Below are positions 31,981-43,795 of a DNA stretch of 64,000 nt, piece after piece. The position numbers and the translations under genes were made by a program. The DNA lies in NCBI RefSeq assembly GCF_000425185.1, contig NZ_AULH01000009.1, positions 124,001-188,000 of the forward strand, written 5' to 3'. How positions within the stretch are numbered: position 1 is the stretch's first letter; the number at the start of each line of letters is the position of its first letter. Below the pieces are notes generated by a model, which saw only the letters and a program-made list of their open reading frames with translations, did not search any database and was not told the DNA's origin. The DNA is from Pleomorphomonas koreensis DSM 23070. Its GTDB lineage: Bacteria > Pseudomonadota > Alphaproteobacteria > Rhizobiales > Pleomorphomonadaceae.

Positions 31981-34893
31981 ATGCTGGAAAAGACATTTGA
32001 AGCGGCGGACGTCGAGCCGCGTATCGCCAGGGCCTGGGAAGACGCCAAGGCTTTCGCCGCCGGCGCCGGCAAAGAGCCGGGCAAGGGCACCTTCACCATC
32101 GTCATTCCGCCGCCGAACGTCACCGGCTCGCTGCACATGGGCCATGCGCTCAACAACACGCTGCAGGACATCCTCGTCCGCCTGCAGCGCATGCGCGGCC
32201 TCGACGTGCTGTGGCAGCCCGGCCTCGACCACGCCGGCATCGCCACGCAGATGGTGGTGGAGCGCCAGCTCGCCGAGAAGCAGCTCCACCGCCGCCAGAT
32301 CGGCCGCGCCGAGTTCGTCAAGCGCGTCTGGGAGTGGAAGGCCGAGTCGGGCGGCACCATCGTCGGGCAGTTGAAGCGCCTCGGCGCCTCCTGCGACTGG
32401 TCGCGCGAGCGCTTCACCATGGACGAGGGCCTGTCGAAGGCCGTGCTGAAGGTGTTCGTCCAGCTCTACCGCGAGGGGCTGATCTACAAGGACAAGCGCC
32501 TCGTCAACTGGGACCCCAAGCTGCTCACCGCCATCTCCGACCTGGAAGTGGTGCAGACCGAGGTGAAGGGCCATCTCTGGCACTTCCGCTATCCGCTCGC
32601 GGACGGCGTCACCTATCAGCATCCGATCGCCTTCGATGAAGCCGGCCAGCCGACCGAGTTCGAGACGCGCGACTACATCGTCGTGGCGACCACCCGGCCC
32701 GAGACCATGCTGGGCGACACCGCCGTCGCCGTGCATCCGACCGACGAGCGCTACAAGGCGATCGTCGGCAAGAAGGTCAAGCTGCCACTGGTCGGCCGGC
32801 TGATCCCGATCGTCGCCGACGAGTATTCCGATCCCGAGAAGGGCACCGGCGCGGTGAAGATCACTCCGGCCCACGATTTCAACGACTTCGAGGTTGGCAA
32901 GCGCCATGGCCTCAAGCCGGTCAGCATCCTCGATGAAGAAGCTGCGATGCTGCTCAAGGGCAATGCGGGCTTCTTGGCGGGACTTCCTACATCGGCCGAG
33001 CTTGTTGAGATCGTCGACCTACTCGACGGTAAGGATCGTTTCGAGGCGCGCAAGTTGGTGGTCGCCGCCTTCGAGACCGTCGGCCTTCTCGACAAGATCG
33101 AGCCGCACGTCCATCAGGTGCCGCATGGCGACCGCAGCGGCGTGCCGATCGAGCCCTTCCTCACCGACCAGTGGTATGTCGATGCCAAGGTCTTGGCCGA
33201 GCCGGCGCTCGCCTCCGTCAAGGAGGGCCGTACCAACTTCGTTCCGAAGAACTGGGAGAAGACCTATTACGACTGGATGGAGAACATTCAGCCCTGGTGC
33301 ATCTCGCGCCAGCTCTGGTGGGGCCATCAGATTCCTGCTTGGTACGGACCTTGTCTTTTCGACAAAAAGACAGGCAAGGCGACACAGAGCATCCAGGAGA
33401 TGTGGGATAAACGCGAGATATTCGTCGCATCGTCAGAGGCGGAAGCCATCCAAAAGGCCCAAGCTGAATACAGCCGAGATGATATTAGGATCGTTGAATG
33501 CCGGACAGCGGATCAAATGGGTCGACTTGTCGACCAAGTTATTGCTGATGAGAATAAACAAAATGGTCCGAAATGGATGCCTATCTGGCGCGACGAGGAC
33601 GTGCTCGACACCTGGTTCTCGTCGGCGCTGTGGCCGTTCTCGACGCTCGGCTGGCCCGACGAGACGCCGGAGCTGAAGCGCTACTATCCGACCAATGTCC
33701 TGATCACCGGCTTCGACATCATCTTCTTCTGGGTCGCCCGGATGATGATGATGGGCAAGCATTTCATGGGCACCGAACCCTTCAAGGACGTCTACATCCA
33801 CGCCCTCGTCCGCGACGAGAAGGGCGCCAAGATGTCGAAGTCGAAGGGCAACGTCATCGATCCGCTCAACCTGATCGACGAGTTCGGCGCCGATGCCCTG
33901 CGCTTCACGCTGGCCGCCATGGCCGCCCAGGGGCGCGACATCAAGCTGGCGACCAGCCGCGTCGGCGGCTACCGCAACTTCGCCACCAAGCTGTGGAACG
34001 CCGTCCGCTTCTCCGAGATGAACGGCTGCGTCCGCGTCGCCGGATTCGATCCCGACAAGGTGAGCGAGACGCTCAACCGCTGGATCGTCACCGAGGCGCG
34101 CAAGACGGTGGCCGAGGTGTCGGAAGCGCTCGACGCCTACCGCTTCAACGACGCGGCCGGCGCCATCTACCGCTTCGTCTGGAATTCCTTCTGCGACTGG
34201 TATCTCGAATTCACCAAGCCGGTGCTGACCGGCGACGATGGCCCGGCCAAGGACGAGACGCGCGCCGCCTGCGCCTGGGTGATCGACGAGATCCTGAAGG
34301 TGCTGCATCCCTTCATGCCGTTCATCACCGAGGAGCTGTGGGCCAAGACCGGCGACACCGGCCCGGCCCGCGACAACCTCCTGGTGCTGACGTCTTGGCC
34401 GGAGGGCAGCCGCGACACCACCGACGCCGCCGACGAGATCAACTGGCTGATCGGCGTCATCACCGAAATCCGCTCGGTGCGCGCCGAGATGAACGTCGCC
34501 CCGGCGACGCTCTTGCCGCTGGTGCTGGTTGGCGCCTCGGAGAAGGTGAAGGGCTGGCTTGCGACGCACACGCCGGCCATCCTGCGCCTCGCCCGCGTGT
34601 CGGAGACCGCCACCGCCGACGCGGCGCCCGGCCAGTCGGCGCAGATCGTCACCGCCGACGGCGTCATCGCCCTGCCGCTCACGGGCGTCGTCGACCTCGA
34701 CGGCGAGCGCGCCCGCCTCGGCAAGGAGGAGGCCAAGCTGATCGGCGAGATCGAGCGCATCGACAAGAAGCTCGGCAACGCCGCCTTCGTGGCGCGGGCG
34801 CCCGAGGAGGTGGTCGAGGAGGAGAAGGCCAAGCGCGACGGCTATGCCGAGCGGCTGGACAAGGTGCGCGAGGCGCTGGCGCGGCTGGCCTAG
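31981..34893 (+). CDS. valS: Valyl-tRNA synthetase
   Basis: The 970-residue class Ia synthetase charges tRNA-Val and edits mischarged threonine. HMGH (HIGH motif) is at residues 52-55, an editing domain occupies about 200-420, [20 protein letters not shown] follows near 540 and KMSKS is near 617-621. The C-terminal tRNA-binding coiled coil includes [18 protein letters not shown]. Residues about 453-536 are an insertion with low-GC codons just before the RDEDVLDTW motif, and a shorter segment near 315-365 is similarly atypical. The frame stays open throughout. A strong intrinsic terminator follows. Confidence 0.97.
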   Translation: MLEKTFEAADVEPRIARAWEDAKAFAAGAGKEPGKGTFTIVIPPPNVTGSLHMGHALNNTLQDILVRLQRMRGLDVLWQPGLDHAGIATQMVVERQLAEKQLHRRQIGRAEFVKRVWEWKAESGGTIVGQLKRLGASCDWSRERFTMDEGLSKAVLKVFVQLYREGLIYKDKRLVNWDPKLLTAISDLEVVQTEVKGHLWHFRYPLADGVTYQHPIAFDEAGQPTEFETRDYIVVATTRPETMLGDTAVAVHPTDERYKAIVGKKVKLPLVGRLIPIVADEYSDPEKGTGAVKITPAHDFNDFEVGKRHGLKPVSILDEEAAMLLKGNAGFLAGLPTSAELVEIVDLLDGKDRFEARKLVVAAFETVGLLDKIEPHVHQVPHGDRSGVPIEPFLTDQWYVDAKVLAEPALASVKEGRTNFVPKNWEKTYYDWMENIQPWCISRQLWWGHQIPAWYGPCLFDKKTGKATQSIQEMWDKREIFVASSEAEAIQKAQAEYSRDDIRIVECRTADQMGRLVDQVIADENKQNGPKWMPIWRDEDVLDTWFSSALWPFSTLGWPDETPELKRYYPTNVLITGFDIIFFWVARMMMMGKHFMGTEPFKDVYIHALVRDEKGAKMSKSKGNVIDPLNLIDEFGADALRFTLAAMAAQGRDIKLATSRVGGYRNFATKLWNAVRFSEMNGCVRVAGFDPDKVSETLNRWIVTEARKTVAEVSEALDAYRFNDAAGAIYRFVWNSFCDWYLEFTKPVLTGDDGPAKDETRAACAWVIDEILKVLHPFMPFITEELWAKTGDTGPARDNLLVLTSWPEGSRDTTDAADEINWLIGVITEIRSVRAEMNVAPATLLPLVLVGASEKVKGWLATHTPAILRLARVSETATADAAPGQSAQIVTADGVIALPLTGVVDLDGERARLGKEEAKLIGEIERIDKKLGNAAFVARAPEEVVEEEKAKRDGYAERLDKVREALARLA

Positions 34894-34921
34894 ACGGCGG
34901 CTTCGCATCGGATCGACATCG

Positions 34922-34955
34922 GGGCCTCGCGGGTGACCGCGAGGCCCGCTTTTTT
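34922..34955 (+). terminator. Intrinsic terminator after valS
   Basis: GGGCCTCGCGG (34922-34932), a GTGA loop, CCGCGAGGCCC (34937-34947), then GC and TTTTTT. This is an 11-bp perfect stem with a T-run. Confidence 0.9.
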
Positions 34956-35110
34956 GGTCTCCATGGCAGAGGAATGAAAGGAGCTTCCTTTCGCCCGCAA
35001 AGGCAGGCCATCGCGGGCAGGGAACCGACTCTCCCCGTCAGCGGAGAGTTGGAGAGAGGAGACGAATCCGCTAAGGCTTGCGGACAGCTCCAGGACGACC
35101 CGACAGCCTC

Positions 35111-35851
35111 ATGCGCATCGCCATCCTCTCCGACATCCACGGCAACGCCGACGCGCTGACGGCGGTGCTCGACGACCTCGCCGGCCGCTCGGTGGACGCC
35201 ACCGTCTGCCTCGGCGACCATCTCTCCGGGCCGCTGGAAGCGCGGCGCACCGCCGACATGCTGATGGCCGCGCCGATCGCCTGCATCGCCGGCAATCACG
35301 ACCGCGCCCTGGTGACCACGCCGCGCGACCGGATGGGGCCGTCCGACGCCCACGCCTGGGACCAGCTCTCCGGCGCCCACATCGCCTGGCTGAAGGGCCT
35401 GCCGGCCTCGCTGACCGTGGGACCGGTGATCGCCTGGCATGGCACGCCGGCCTCCGACCTCGAATACTGGCTGGAGACGGTGGAGGGCGGCCGCATGCGG
35501 CTCGCCGACCGCGACGCGGTCGAGGCCCGCGCGCCGGCGACGGCCATCGGCCCGTCGAGCCTCCTGCTCTGCGGCCACACCCACGTGCCGCGCATCGTCC
35601 GGCTGAAGTCGGGCGCCGTGGTGGTCAATCCCGGCAGCGTCGGCTTGCAGGGCTATACCGACGACGCGCCGCTGCACGTCATGCAGGTCGGCGCGCCGGA
35701 AGCCCGCTACGCCATCGCCGAGCAGCGCTGCGCCGGCTGGGCGGTGGTGCATCACGCCGTGCCCTACGACACCGCCAACGTCGTCCGCCTTGCCCGCGAG
35801 GCCGGCCGGCCGGAATGGGCCTCGGCGCTCGAAAGCGGCTGGATCGCCTGA
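35111..35851 (+). CDS. Calcineurin-like metallophosphoesterase
   Basis: The 246-residue protein has the metallophosphoesterase motifs in order: LSDIHGN at residues 7-13, CLGDHLSGP near 36, GNHDR near 61 and CGHTHVPR near 157. These supply two metal-binding sites. It belongs to the YfcE-like/PF12850 group of small phosphodiesterases, whose natural substrate is usually unknown. ATG 35111 is the first good start and begins directly with the first strand MRIAILSD. Confidence 0.85.
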   Translation: MRIAILSDIHGNADALTAVLDDLAGRSVDATVCLGDHLSGPLEARRTADMLMAAPIACIAGNHDRALVTTPRDRMGPSDAHAWDQLSGAHIAWLKGLPASLTVGPVIAWHGTPASDLEYWLETVEGGRMRLADRDAVEARAPATAIGPSSLLLCGHTHVPRIVRLKSGAVVVNPGSVGLQGYTDDAPLHVMQVGAPEARYAIAEQRCAGWAVVHHAVPYDTANVVRLAREAGRPEWASALESGWIA

Positions 35852-35853
35852 GA

Positions 35854-35899
35854 CGCATCGGATCGAAAGGCATATGCGCTTTTCGGAAAATCCGATGCG
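35854..35899. repeat. Palindromic intergenic repeat, family 1 copy A
   Basis: CGCATCGGAT (35854-35863) pairs with ATCCGATGCG (35890-35899), and inside it CGAAAG faces CTTTTCGG around GCATATGCG. A related element is at 42051-42089, and the half-motif CGCATCGGATCGA also occurs at 34904-34916, after valS. Confidence 0.75.
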
Positions 35900-36047
35900 C
35901 GAACAAAGGCCCGGAGAGCCTGCGCCGATCTCTCCCGAGACAACCGTCCGGCTTCGACCTCTCGCGCTTCCGTTGCCCGCCAAGCTCAACCTTCGCGTGG
36001 CTCCGGGTCTCGCCATCCGGCGCGTCCCGGCACGTTCCGGGTAGGAC

Positions 36048-36731
36048 TCAAGCCTCCGGCGCGGGGCGGACCGAGTGGATGGCGAAGGCGGCGGCGACGG
36101 CGCGGACGCGCGCCGGATCGAGCGGTCGCGCCGGGTCCTCGTCCTCGGACACGGCGGCGCGGAAGCCGAGATGATCGGGCCGGAGCGGCAGCAGCGTGCC
36201 GACGTCGACGACGCGCAGGCCGCCGGCAAGGCCCACCGCCAGCCGGGCGCGGCGGGCGGCGGCGACGAAGCGGGCGATGTCGGCCAGCTCGACGGCCTCC
36301 GTCAGGGCACCGGCCGACTCGGGCGCCGCCAGCCAGACGCCGTAGAAGCCGGCCATGGCCGCCACCGGCACCAGCTCGAAGTCAGGGCCCGCCTCGGGCG
36401 GAAAGGCGGCGACCAGCTTTGTCTTGGTCGCCAGCGTCCGGCCGGCCTGCGACAGCAGCGCCGGGCCGGCGTCGCCCTGTGGCACCGGCAGCACCAGCGC
36501 GTCGGCGCCGGCCGAGACGAGGTTCGCGAGGCCGTCCGGGGCGAGATCGCCGCCGAACGCCGCCACCTCGGCCCTGCCGTCCGCCGCCTCGACGATGGCG
36601 CTGAGCACATCGGCGGAAACCGGGGCGGGCGAGGGGCCGGAGTGGGCGGCGGCAACGAGCGCCGTCGCGCCCGCTGCGATGGCAGCCCGCGCTTCGTCGG
36701 CGGTGGCGACGGACACCTGAAGAATGGTCAT
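36048..36731 (-). CDS. DUF556/MfnB-like protein lacking the usual catalytic residues
   Basis: The 227-residue TIM-barrel protein aligns by eye with (5-formylfuran-3-yl)methyl phosphate synthase-like proteins of methylotrophs, best in the C-terminal half: FVAAARRARLAVGLAGGL, DVGTLLPLRPDHLGFRAAV and the final LDPARVR. That family makes the furan core of methanofuran/methylofuran. Here the N-terminal Asp/Lys motif reads ALVAAAHSG, the Lys of the middle strand is absent (DALVLPVP), and GVWLAAPES replaces the Asp...Lys pair. The protein may thus be an inactive or neofunctionalised homologue. It is the last gene of the minus-strand fol cluster. Confidence 0.6.
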   Translation of the reverse strand: MTILQVSVATADEARAAIAAGATALVAAAHSGPSPAPVSADVLSAIVEAADGRAEVAAFGGDLAPDGLANLVSAGADALVLPVPQGDAGPALLSQAGRTLATKTKLVAAFPPEAGPDFELVPVAAMAGFYGVWLAAPESAGALTEAVELADIARFVAAARRARLAVGLAGGLRVVDVGTLLPLRPDHLGFRAAVSEDEDPARPLDPARVRAVAAAFAIHSVRPAPEA

Positions 36732-36750
36732 GGCAAGCCTCCGGGCACCG

Positions 36751-37221
36751 TCACAGCCGCTCGACGGCATCGTCCGCGAATCGGGCCGCCAGCTCGGCGG
36801 CGGTGCTGTCGCCAATCAAGAGGTCCGGCGCGATCTCGGCAAGCGGAATCAGGACGAAGCCGCGCTCGTGGGCATGGCGGTGCGGCAGCGTCAGCTCGGG
36901 CGTGTCCATGCGCACGCCGTCATAGGCGATCAGGTCGATGTCGATGAGGCGCGGCCCCCAGCGCTCGTGGCGGATGCGGCCGAGCCGGCGCTCGACGTCG
37001 AGGCAGGTGGCGAGGAGGTCGAGCGGGGCGAGGGCGGTCTCCACCACGGCCGAAACGTTGGTGAAGTCCGGCTGGTCGGTCTTGCCCCAGGGGCGGGTGC
37101 GGTAGTCGGACGAACGGGCGACGACGTGCACGCCGGCCGCCTCCAGCTCCTTGAGCGCGGCGGCGATGGTGGCGCGGGCGTCGCCGATGTTGCCGCCGAG
37201 GCTGAGCGCCGCTTTAGCCAT
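36751..37221 (-). CDS. folK: 2-amino-4-hydroxy-6-hydroxymethyldihydropteridine diphosphokinase
   Basis: The 156-residue HPPK transfers pyrophosphate from ATP to 6-hydroxymethyl-dihydropterin for folate synthesis. It shows the N-terminal SLGGNIGDARATI, the YRTRPWGKTDQPDFTNV segment, and the signature RWGPRLIDIDLIAYD with the metal-binding Asp residues. Its start overlaps folB by eight bases, so folP-folB-folK form one operon. Confidence 0.95.
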   Translation of the reverse strand: MAKAALSLGGNIGDARATIAAALKELEAAGVHVVARSSDYRTRPWGKTDQPDFTNVSAVVETALAPLDLLATCLDVERRLGRIRHERWGPRLIDIDLIAYDGVRMDTPELTLPHRHAHERGFVLIPLAEIAPDLLIGDSTAAELAARFADDAVERL

Positions 37222-37585
37222 CGGCGCGGCTCCGTGTGATCTCCACCGACACGCCGTCGAGCACCTGCTGCACCGGCGCCGACGGCTTGTCGATGCGCAC
37301 GGTGATCGCTTCGATAAGCGGGAAGCGGGCGAGGATGTCGGCGGCGATCGCCTCGGCCAGCGCTTCCAGGAGGTTGAAGCGGCGCGTGGTGGCGATGCCG
37401 ACGGCAAGGTCGGCCATGTCGGCATAGGACACCGACCTGGTCAGGTCGTCGCTTCGGCCGGCGGCGCGGGTATCGACCGCGGCGTCGAGCGAGAGGAAGA
37501 AGCGCTGGCCGAGCACGGCCTCCTCCGGCAGCACGCCGTGGCGGGCGAAGACGGCGAGCCGGTGGACTCGGATGTGGTCGCTCAT
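37214..37585 (-). CDS. folB: Dihydroneopterin aldolase
   Basis: The 123-residue protein matches the small octameric aldolase that converts dihydroneopterin to hydroxymethyl-dihydropterin. It shows VFARHGVLPEEAVLGQRF (residues 12-29), YADMADLAV in the middle, and the LLEALAEAIA motif. The C-terminal VRIDKPSAP carries the catalytic Lys. It overlaps folP by four bases and folK by eight. Confidence 0.94.
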   Translation of the reverse strand: MSDHIRVHRLAVFARHGVLPEEAVLGQRFFLSLDAAVDTRAAGRSDDLTRSVSYADMADLAVGIATTRRFNLLEALAEAIAADILARFPLIEAITVRIDKPSAPVQQVLDGVSVEITRSRADG

Positions 37586-38394
37586 CGCATCTCCTTCCTG
37601 ATGGCGTCGGCGACGGCGGCGGCGTCGCGGTGGGCGGCGACGTCGTGGACGCGGACGATGTCGGCGCCGCAGAGGATGGCGGCGACGTTGGAGGCGATCG
37701 TGCCGTGGAGCCGCTCGGCAACCGGCCGGTCGGCGCCGATCAGCGCGCCGATCAGCCGCTTGCGCGAGGTGCCCATCAGCAGCGGATAGCCGAGCGCCTT
37801 CAACTCGCCGACCCGCGCCACCGCCTGGAGGTTCTGCTCGAAGCTCTTGCCGAAGCCGACGCCGGGGTCGAGCACGATATGATCGTCGGCAATGCCGGCC
37901 GTGCGGGCGATGTCGATCGAGCGGCCGAAGAAGCGCTTCATGTCCTCGACGATGTCGATCGCCGGATCGACGTCGGCCCGGTTGTGCATGACGACGACGG
38001 CCGCGCCGTGGGCGGCGGCGACGCGCGCGATGTCCGGCTCGCGCTGGAGGCCCCAGACGTCGTTGACGATGGCCGCGCCGGCTTGAAGCGCCGCTTCCGC
38101 CGTGCCGGCCTTGTAGGTGTCGATGGAAACCGGCGGAAAATCGCCGCCGGCAAGGCGTTCGATCACCGGCAGCACGCGGGCGATCTCCTCGTCCTCCGAC
38201 ACCTCGGTGGCGCCGGGCCGGGTCGACTCGCCGCCGACGTCGAGAATGTCGGCGCCCTCGTTGGTGAGACGGCGAGCCTGGGCGAGCGCCGCCTCGAGGG
38301 TGGCGAAGCGGCCGCCGTCGGAAAAGCTGTCGGGCGTGACGTTGAGAATGCCCATCACCAGCGTGCGCCTGCCGAGGTCGGGCAAAAGATGCAT
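37582..38394 (-). CDS. folP: Dihydropteroate synthase
   Basis: The 270-residue TIM-barrel enzyme condenses pterin pyrophosphate with p-aminobenzoate and is the sulfonamide target. It shows MGILNVTPDSFSDGG (residues 14-28), DVGGESTRPGA, ALQAGAAIVNDVWG, LDPGVGFGKSFEQNL and the late GTSRKRLIG with the conserved Ser-Arg-Lys. The start at ATG 38394 begins MHLLPDLGRR. It is the first gene of the fol cluster. Confidence 0.96.
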   Translation of the reverse strand: MHLLPDLGRRTLVMGILNVTPDSFSDGGRFATLEAALAQARRLTNEGADILDVGGESTRPGATEVSEDEEIARVLPVIERLAGGDFPPVSIDTYKAGTAEAALQAGAAIVNDVWGLQREPDIARVAAAHGAAVVVMHNRADVDPAIDIVEDMKRFFGRSIDIARTAGIADDHIVLDPGVGFGKSFEQNLQAVARVGELKALGYPLLMGTSRKRLIGALIGADRPVAERLHGTIASNVAAILCGADIVRVHDVAAHRDAAAVADAIRKEMR

Positions 38395-38429
38395 GGTCTC
38401 TATCCTCCCCCGATTGGGCCTGTCGCCGC

Positions 38430-38879
38430 TCAGGCGATCAGCCTGCGCAGCGCCGCCAGTACCGCCGGAATGTCGTCGTGCAATTCGTCGAGCGCCCCGG
38501 CGATCATCGCGTTGAGGCGCTCGTCGCGGCTGGCGACGCGCCGGTCGGTCATCAGGCCGACGATCGTCCGCCGGACGCCGGTCGCCTGCCGGTGGGCGTG
38601 GGCGAGGCCCAGTTCGACGCAGGCCCCCTCGTCGGGCACCCGGCCGTCGAGCACGAACAGCAGGATGTCGGAGGCGTAGACGGCCTCGCTGTCGATGCGG
38701 AAGATGGTCTCCTGCCGCTCCTCGGCCGTCATCTCCACCCAGCCGGGAACCAGCTCGATGCCGTCGCGCTGCGGCAGGAACACCGAGATGCCCAGCTTCT
38801 CGATCTCGGCGGCCAGATGGGCGTTGAAATCCAGTTCCGCTTGCGAAAACAGCGGCGCGGCGAAATAGAGCGACGGCAT
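38430..38879 (-). CDS. Nucleoside 2-deoxyribosyltransferase family protein
   Basis: The 149-residue protein has the family start LYFAAPLFSQAEL (residues 4-16), FLPQRDG and the SDILLFVLDGRVPDEGACVELG motif in which Asp and Glu98 would form the active site. Such enzymes swap bases on deoxynucleosides or hydrolyse nucleotides for salvage. It lies 35 bases upstream of folP and is probably cotranscribed with the fol genes. Confidence 0.85.
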   Translation of the reverse strand: MPSLYFAAPLFSQAELDFNAHLAAEIEKLGISVFLPQRDGIELVPGWVEMTAEERQETIFRIDSEAVYASDILLFVLDGRVPDEGACVELGLAHAHRQATGVRRTIVGLMTDRRVASRDERLNAMIAGALDELHDDIPAVLAALRRLIA

Positions 38880-38941
38880 GGCTCCCCCTTTGTCCGGCCG
38901 GACTAGAGGCCGAGCCGGCGCCTGAAGTCAACCCGCTGGCC

Positions 38942-41848
<2,907 letters not shown>

Positions 41849-42050
41849 CGCCATCTCTGTCGTCGTCCCTGTCGCGCCTTCCGAAGAAGGCGAAAATGCC
41901 ACGCCGCCATCCGGCGCCGCAAACCCTGCCGCATCGGCAACGCCGTTACCGCGCCCGGCGTTCCACGCCCGAGATGCCGCACCCCGGAGCGCGCCCCGAA
42001 CGGCCCGCCCAAGTGCCACGCCTTCATGACCGGCGAGCGGTCACACCGGG

Positions 42051-42089
42051 GCATCGGCCGAAAAGTATACGCCCTTTTCGGAGAAGTCC
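42051..42089. repeat. Palindromic intergenic repeat, family 1 copy B
   Basis: CCGAAAAG (42058-42065) and CTTTTCGG (42074-42081) form a perfect 8-bp dyad around TATACGCC. GCATCGG before and GAGAAGTCCG after are shared in outline with copy A at 35854-35899. Confidence 0.7.
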
Positions 42090-42226
42090 GTTCACCGGCA
42101 AGAAGCTCTAGTCCGGGTCTGCTGACGCATCCTGTCAGGATCGGCCGCCGATCGGCAAGACGGCGGCGCGCGCGGCTGCCATGCCGCCGGGCTGGCGGCG
42201 GAGTTGCTGAAGCCCTCTGATTCCTG

Positions 42227-42266
42227 TTGCGACCTTCCTTTGAAACGTCTAGAACGTATCAGGAAC
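42227..42266 (+). promoter_or_regulatory. ssb promoter region with LexA (SOS) box
   Basis: TTGCGA (42227-42232), a 17-bp spacer and TAGAAC (42250-42255) make a plausible sigma-70 promoter. Its -10 element is overlapped by GAAC-GTATCAG-GAAC (42252-42266), a perfect alphaproteobacterial LexA box. It could repress ssb directly and uvrA in the other orientation. Confidence 0.75.
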
Positions 42267-42441
42267 AAGGGGCGGATGCCAGCCCTTTTCTCATTGTGGA
42301 AAAGGCGGCAGGCCGGCCGGGCCGGGGTATCGCGGCGGCAAGGCCGGCGATAACGTGCCCTTCTATCGCCGGCGGACAGCCCGGCCGGCTTGGCGCGTCG
42401 ACGCGTCAGGCCGAAAGCGTCGAATTTGAGGGAACAAAGCC

Positions 42442-42966
42442 ATGGCAGGCAGCGTCAACAAGGTCATCCTGATCGGCAATCTCGGGCGCGATCCCGAGGT
42501 GCGGCGGATGGGGTCGGGCGACGCTGTGGTCAACCTGCGCATCGCCACCTCCGAAAGCTGGCGCGACCGCACGAGCGGCGAGCGCAAGGAGCGCACCGAG
42601 TGGCACTCGGTGGTGATCTTCAACGAGAACCTCGCCAAGATCGCCGAGCAGTATCTCAAGAAGGGCTCCAAGGTCTACATCGAGGGCCAGTTGCAGACGC
42701 GCAAGTGGACCGACCAGTCCGGCCAGGAGCGCTACTCCACCGAGGTGGTGCTGCAGCGCTTCCGCGGCGAGCTGACGCTGCTCGACGGCCGCGGCGAGGG
42801 TGGCGGCCGCAGCGAAGGCGGCGACTATTCGGAGGGCGGCTCGGACTACGGCTCGTCCGGCCCGATGGAGCGGGCGCCCGCCCGTTCGGGCGGCGGCGGA
42901 CGCGGCCAGGGCGGCGCCCCGGCTTCCAACTTCTCGTCCGACCTCGACGACGATATCCCGTTCTGA
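42442..42966 (+). CDS. ssb: Single-stranded DNA-binding protein
   Basis: The 174-residue SSB has an N-terminal OB fold ([19 protein letters not shown], residues 5-23; then [36 protein letters not shown] in the middle). A Gly/Arg/Ser-rich linker (115-165) follows, with the conserved acidic tip DDDIPF at the very C-terminus that recruits repair and replication proteins. It is divergent from uvrA and has a LexA box upstream. Confidence 0.97.
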   Translation: MAGSVNKVILIGNLGRDPEVRRMGSGDAVVNLRIATSESWRDRTSGERKERTEWHSVVIFNENLAKIAEQYLKKGSKVYIEGQLQTRKWTDQSGQERYSTEVVLQRFRGELTLLDGRGEGGGRSEGGDYSEGGSDYGSSGPMERAPARSGGGGRGQGGAPASNFSSDLDDDIPF

Positions 42967-43121
42967 TAGACGGGTGGCATGGCAGATAGGTTTTCCAATT
43001 CGGACATTGCGGGCTGAACCGCGTCCGGTCCTTCGGGGCCGGGGTGGCGGTGACGCACGCCTTCATCACGCGGCCGCCGGCGCGCGACCGCGGTGCCTTG
43101 TCTTGAAACCGGAAAGCCAAA

Positions 43122-43625
43122 TTGACTCTCATCATCCGTAGCGAAACGGCGGCCGACCGTGCCGCCATCGCCGCCGTCACCACGGCAGCCTTCGTCAACC
43201 AACCTCACTCCGACGGCAGCGAGGCGGCGATCATCGACCGCCTGCGGGAAGCTGGCGCGCTGACGCTGTCGCTGGTCGCCATCAACGGCAGGGACGAACT
43301 GGTCGGCCACATCGGCTTCTCGCCGCTTGCCACCGACATGCCCGGCACCTGGTTCGGCATCGGGCCGCTGTCGGTGCGCCCTGACGTCCAGCGCCAGGGA
43401 ATCGGATCGGCGCTCGTCCGCTCCGGCCTGGACCGCCTCAAGGGCAAGGCCGACGGCATCGGGCTGGTGGGCGACCCCAATTACTACTGCCGCTTCGGCT
43501 TCGCCGCGCGGCCCGGCCTCGTCTGCGACGGCGTGCCGGACCTCTATGTGCAAGCGCTCGCCTTCATCGACGTGCCGGCGTGGGGCAAGATAGCCTTCCA
43601 CCCGGCGTTCTTCGGGGCTGCCTGA
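43122..43625 (+). CDS. GNAT family N-acetyltransferase (YhbS-like)
   Basis: The 167-residue protein shows GNAT motifs: IRSETAADRAAIAAVT at the start, LVGHIGFSPL, the acetyl-CoA loop VRPDVQRQGIGSALVRSGL (about residues 85-103) and LVGDPNYYCRFGFAA, which is characteristic of the YhbS group. The start is a TTG at 43122, behind GGAAAG. The substrate is unknown. Confidence 0.85.
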   Translation: MTLIIRSETAADRAAIAAVTTAAFVNQPHSDGSEAAIIDRLREAGALTLSLVAINGRDELVGHIGFSPLATDMPGTWFGIGPLSVRPDVQRQGIGSALVRSGLDRLKGKADGIGLVGDPNYYCRFGFAARPGLVCDGVPDLYVQALAFIDVPAWGKIAFHPAFFGAA

Positions 43626-43701
43626 CGCACGGACCCGCCCGGTTCGCCGGCCGGACTCATGCCGAGGGTGGTTTTCGGATTGGGCGGTGGAGCGTCCTTT
43701 T

Positions 43702-43741
43702 CTGCCCGAGATGGTCCGCCTGCGCGGCCCATCTCGGGCAG
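43702..43741. terminator. 13-bp perfect inverted repeat, likely bidirectional terminator (family 2 repeat copy A)
   Basis: CTGCCCGAGATGG (43702-43714) and CCATCTCGGGCAG (43729-43741) enclose a 14-nt loop between the convergent GNAT and alcohol dehydrogenase genes. CCTTTTC directly precedes it, giving a T-run for the minus-strand direction only in weak form. Related sequence is at 47735-47777. Confidence 0.65.
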
Positions 43742-43795
43742 GACAAGGCTCCGTCCCGGTGCGGACTACCTCAGACTGGATAACCTCGCCGGCCC

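Larger units (their letters stand above)
41849..42441. other. Long divergent upstream region of uvrA and ssb
   Basis: The 593 bp hold no convincing gene on either strand. They contain the family 1 palindromic repeat (42051-42089), a promoter-like pair with a LexA box for ssb (42227-42266) and GC-rich sequence of unknown role. The LexA box is about 400 bp from the uvrA start, so uvrA either has a long leader or another start of transcription. Confidence 0.5.
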
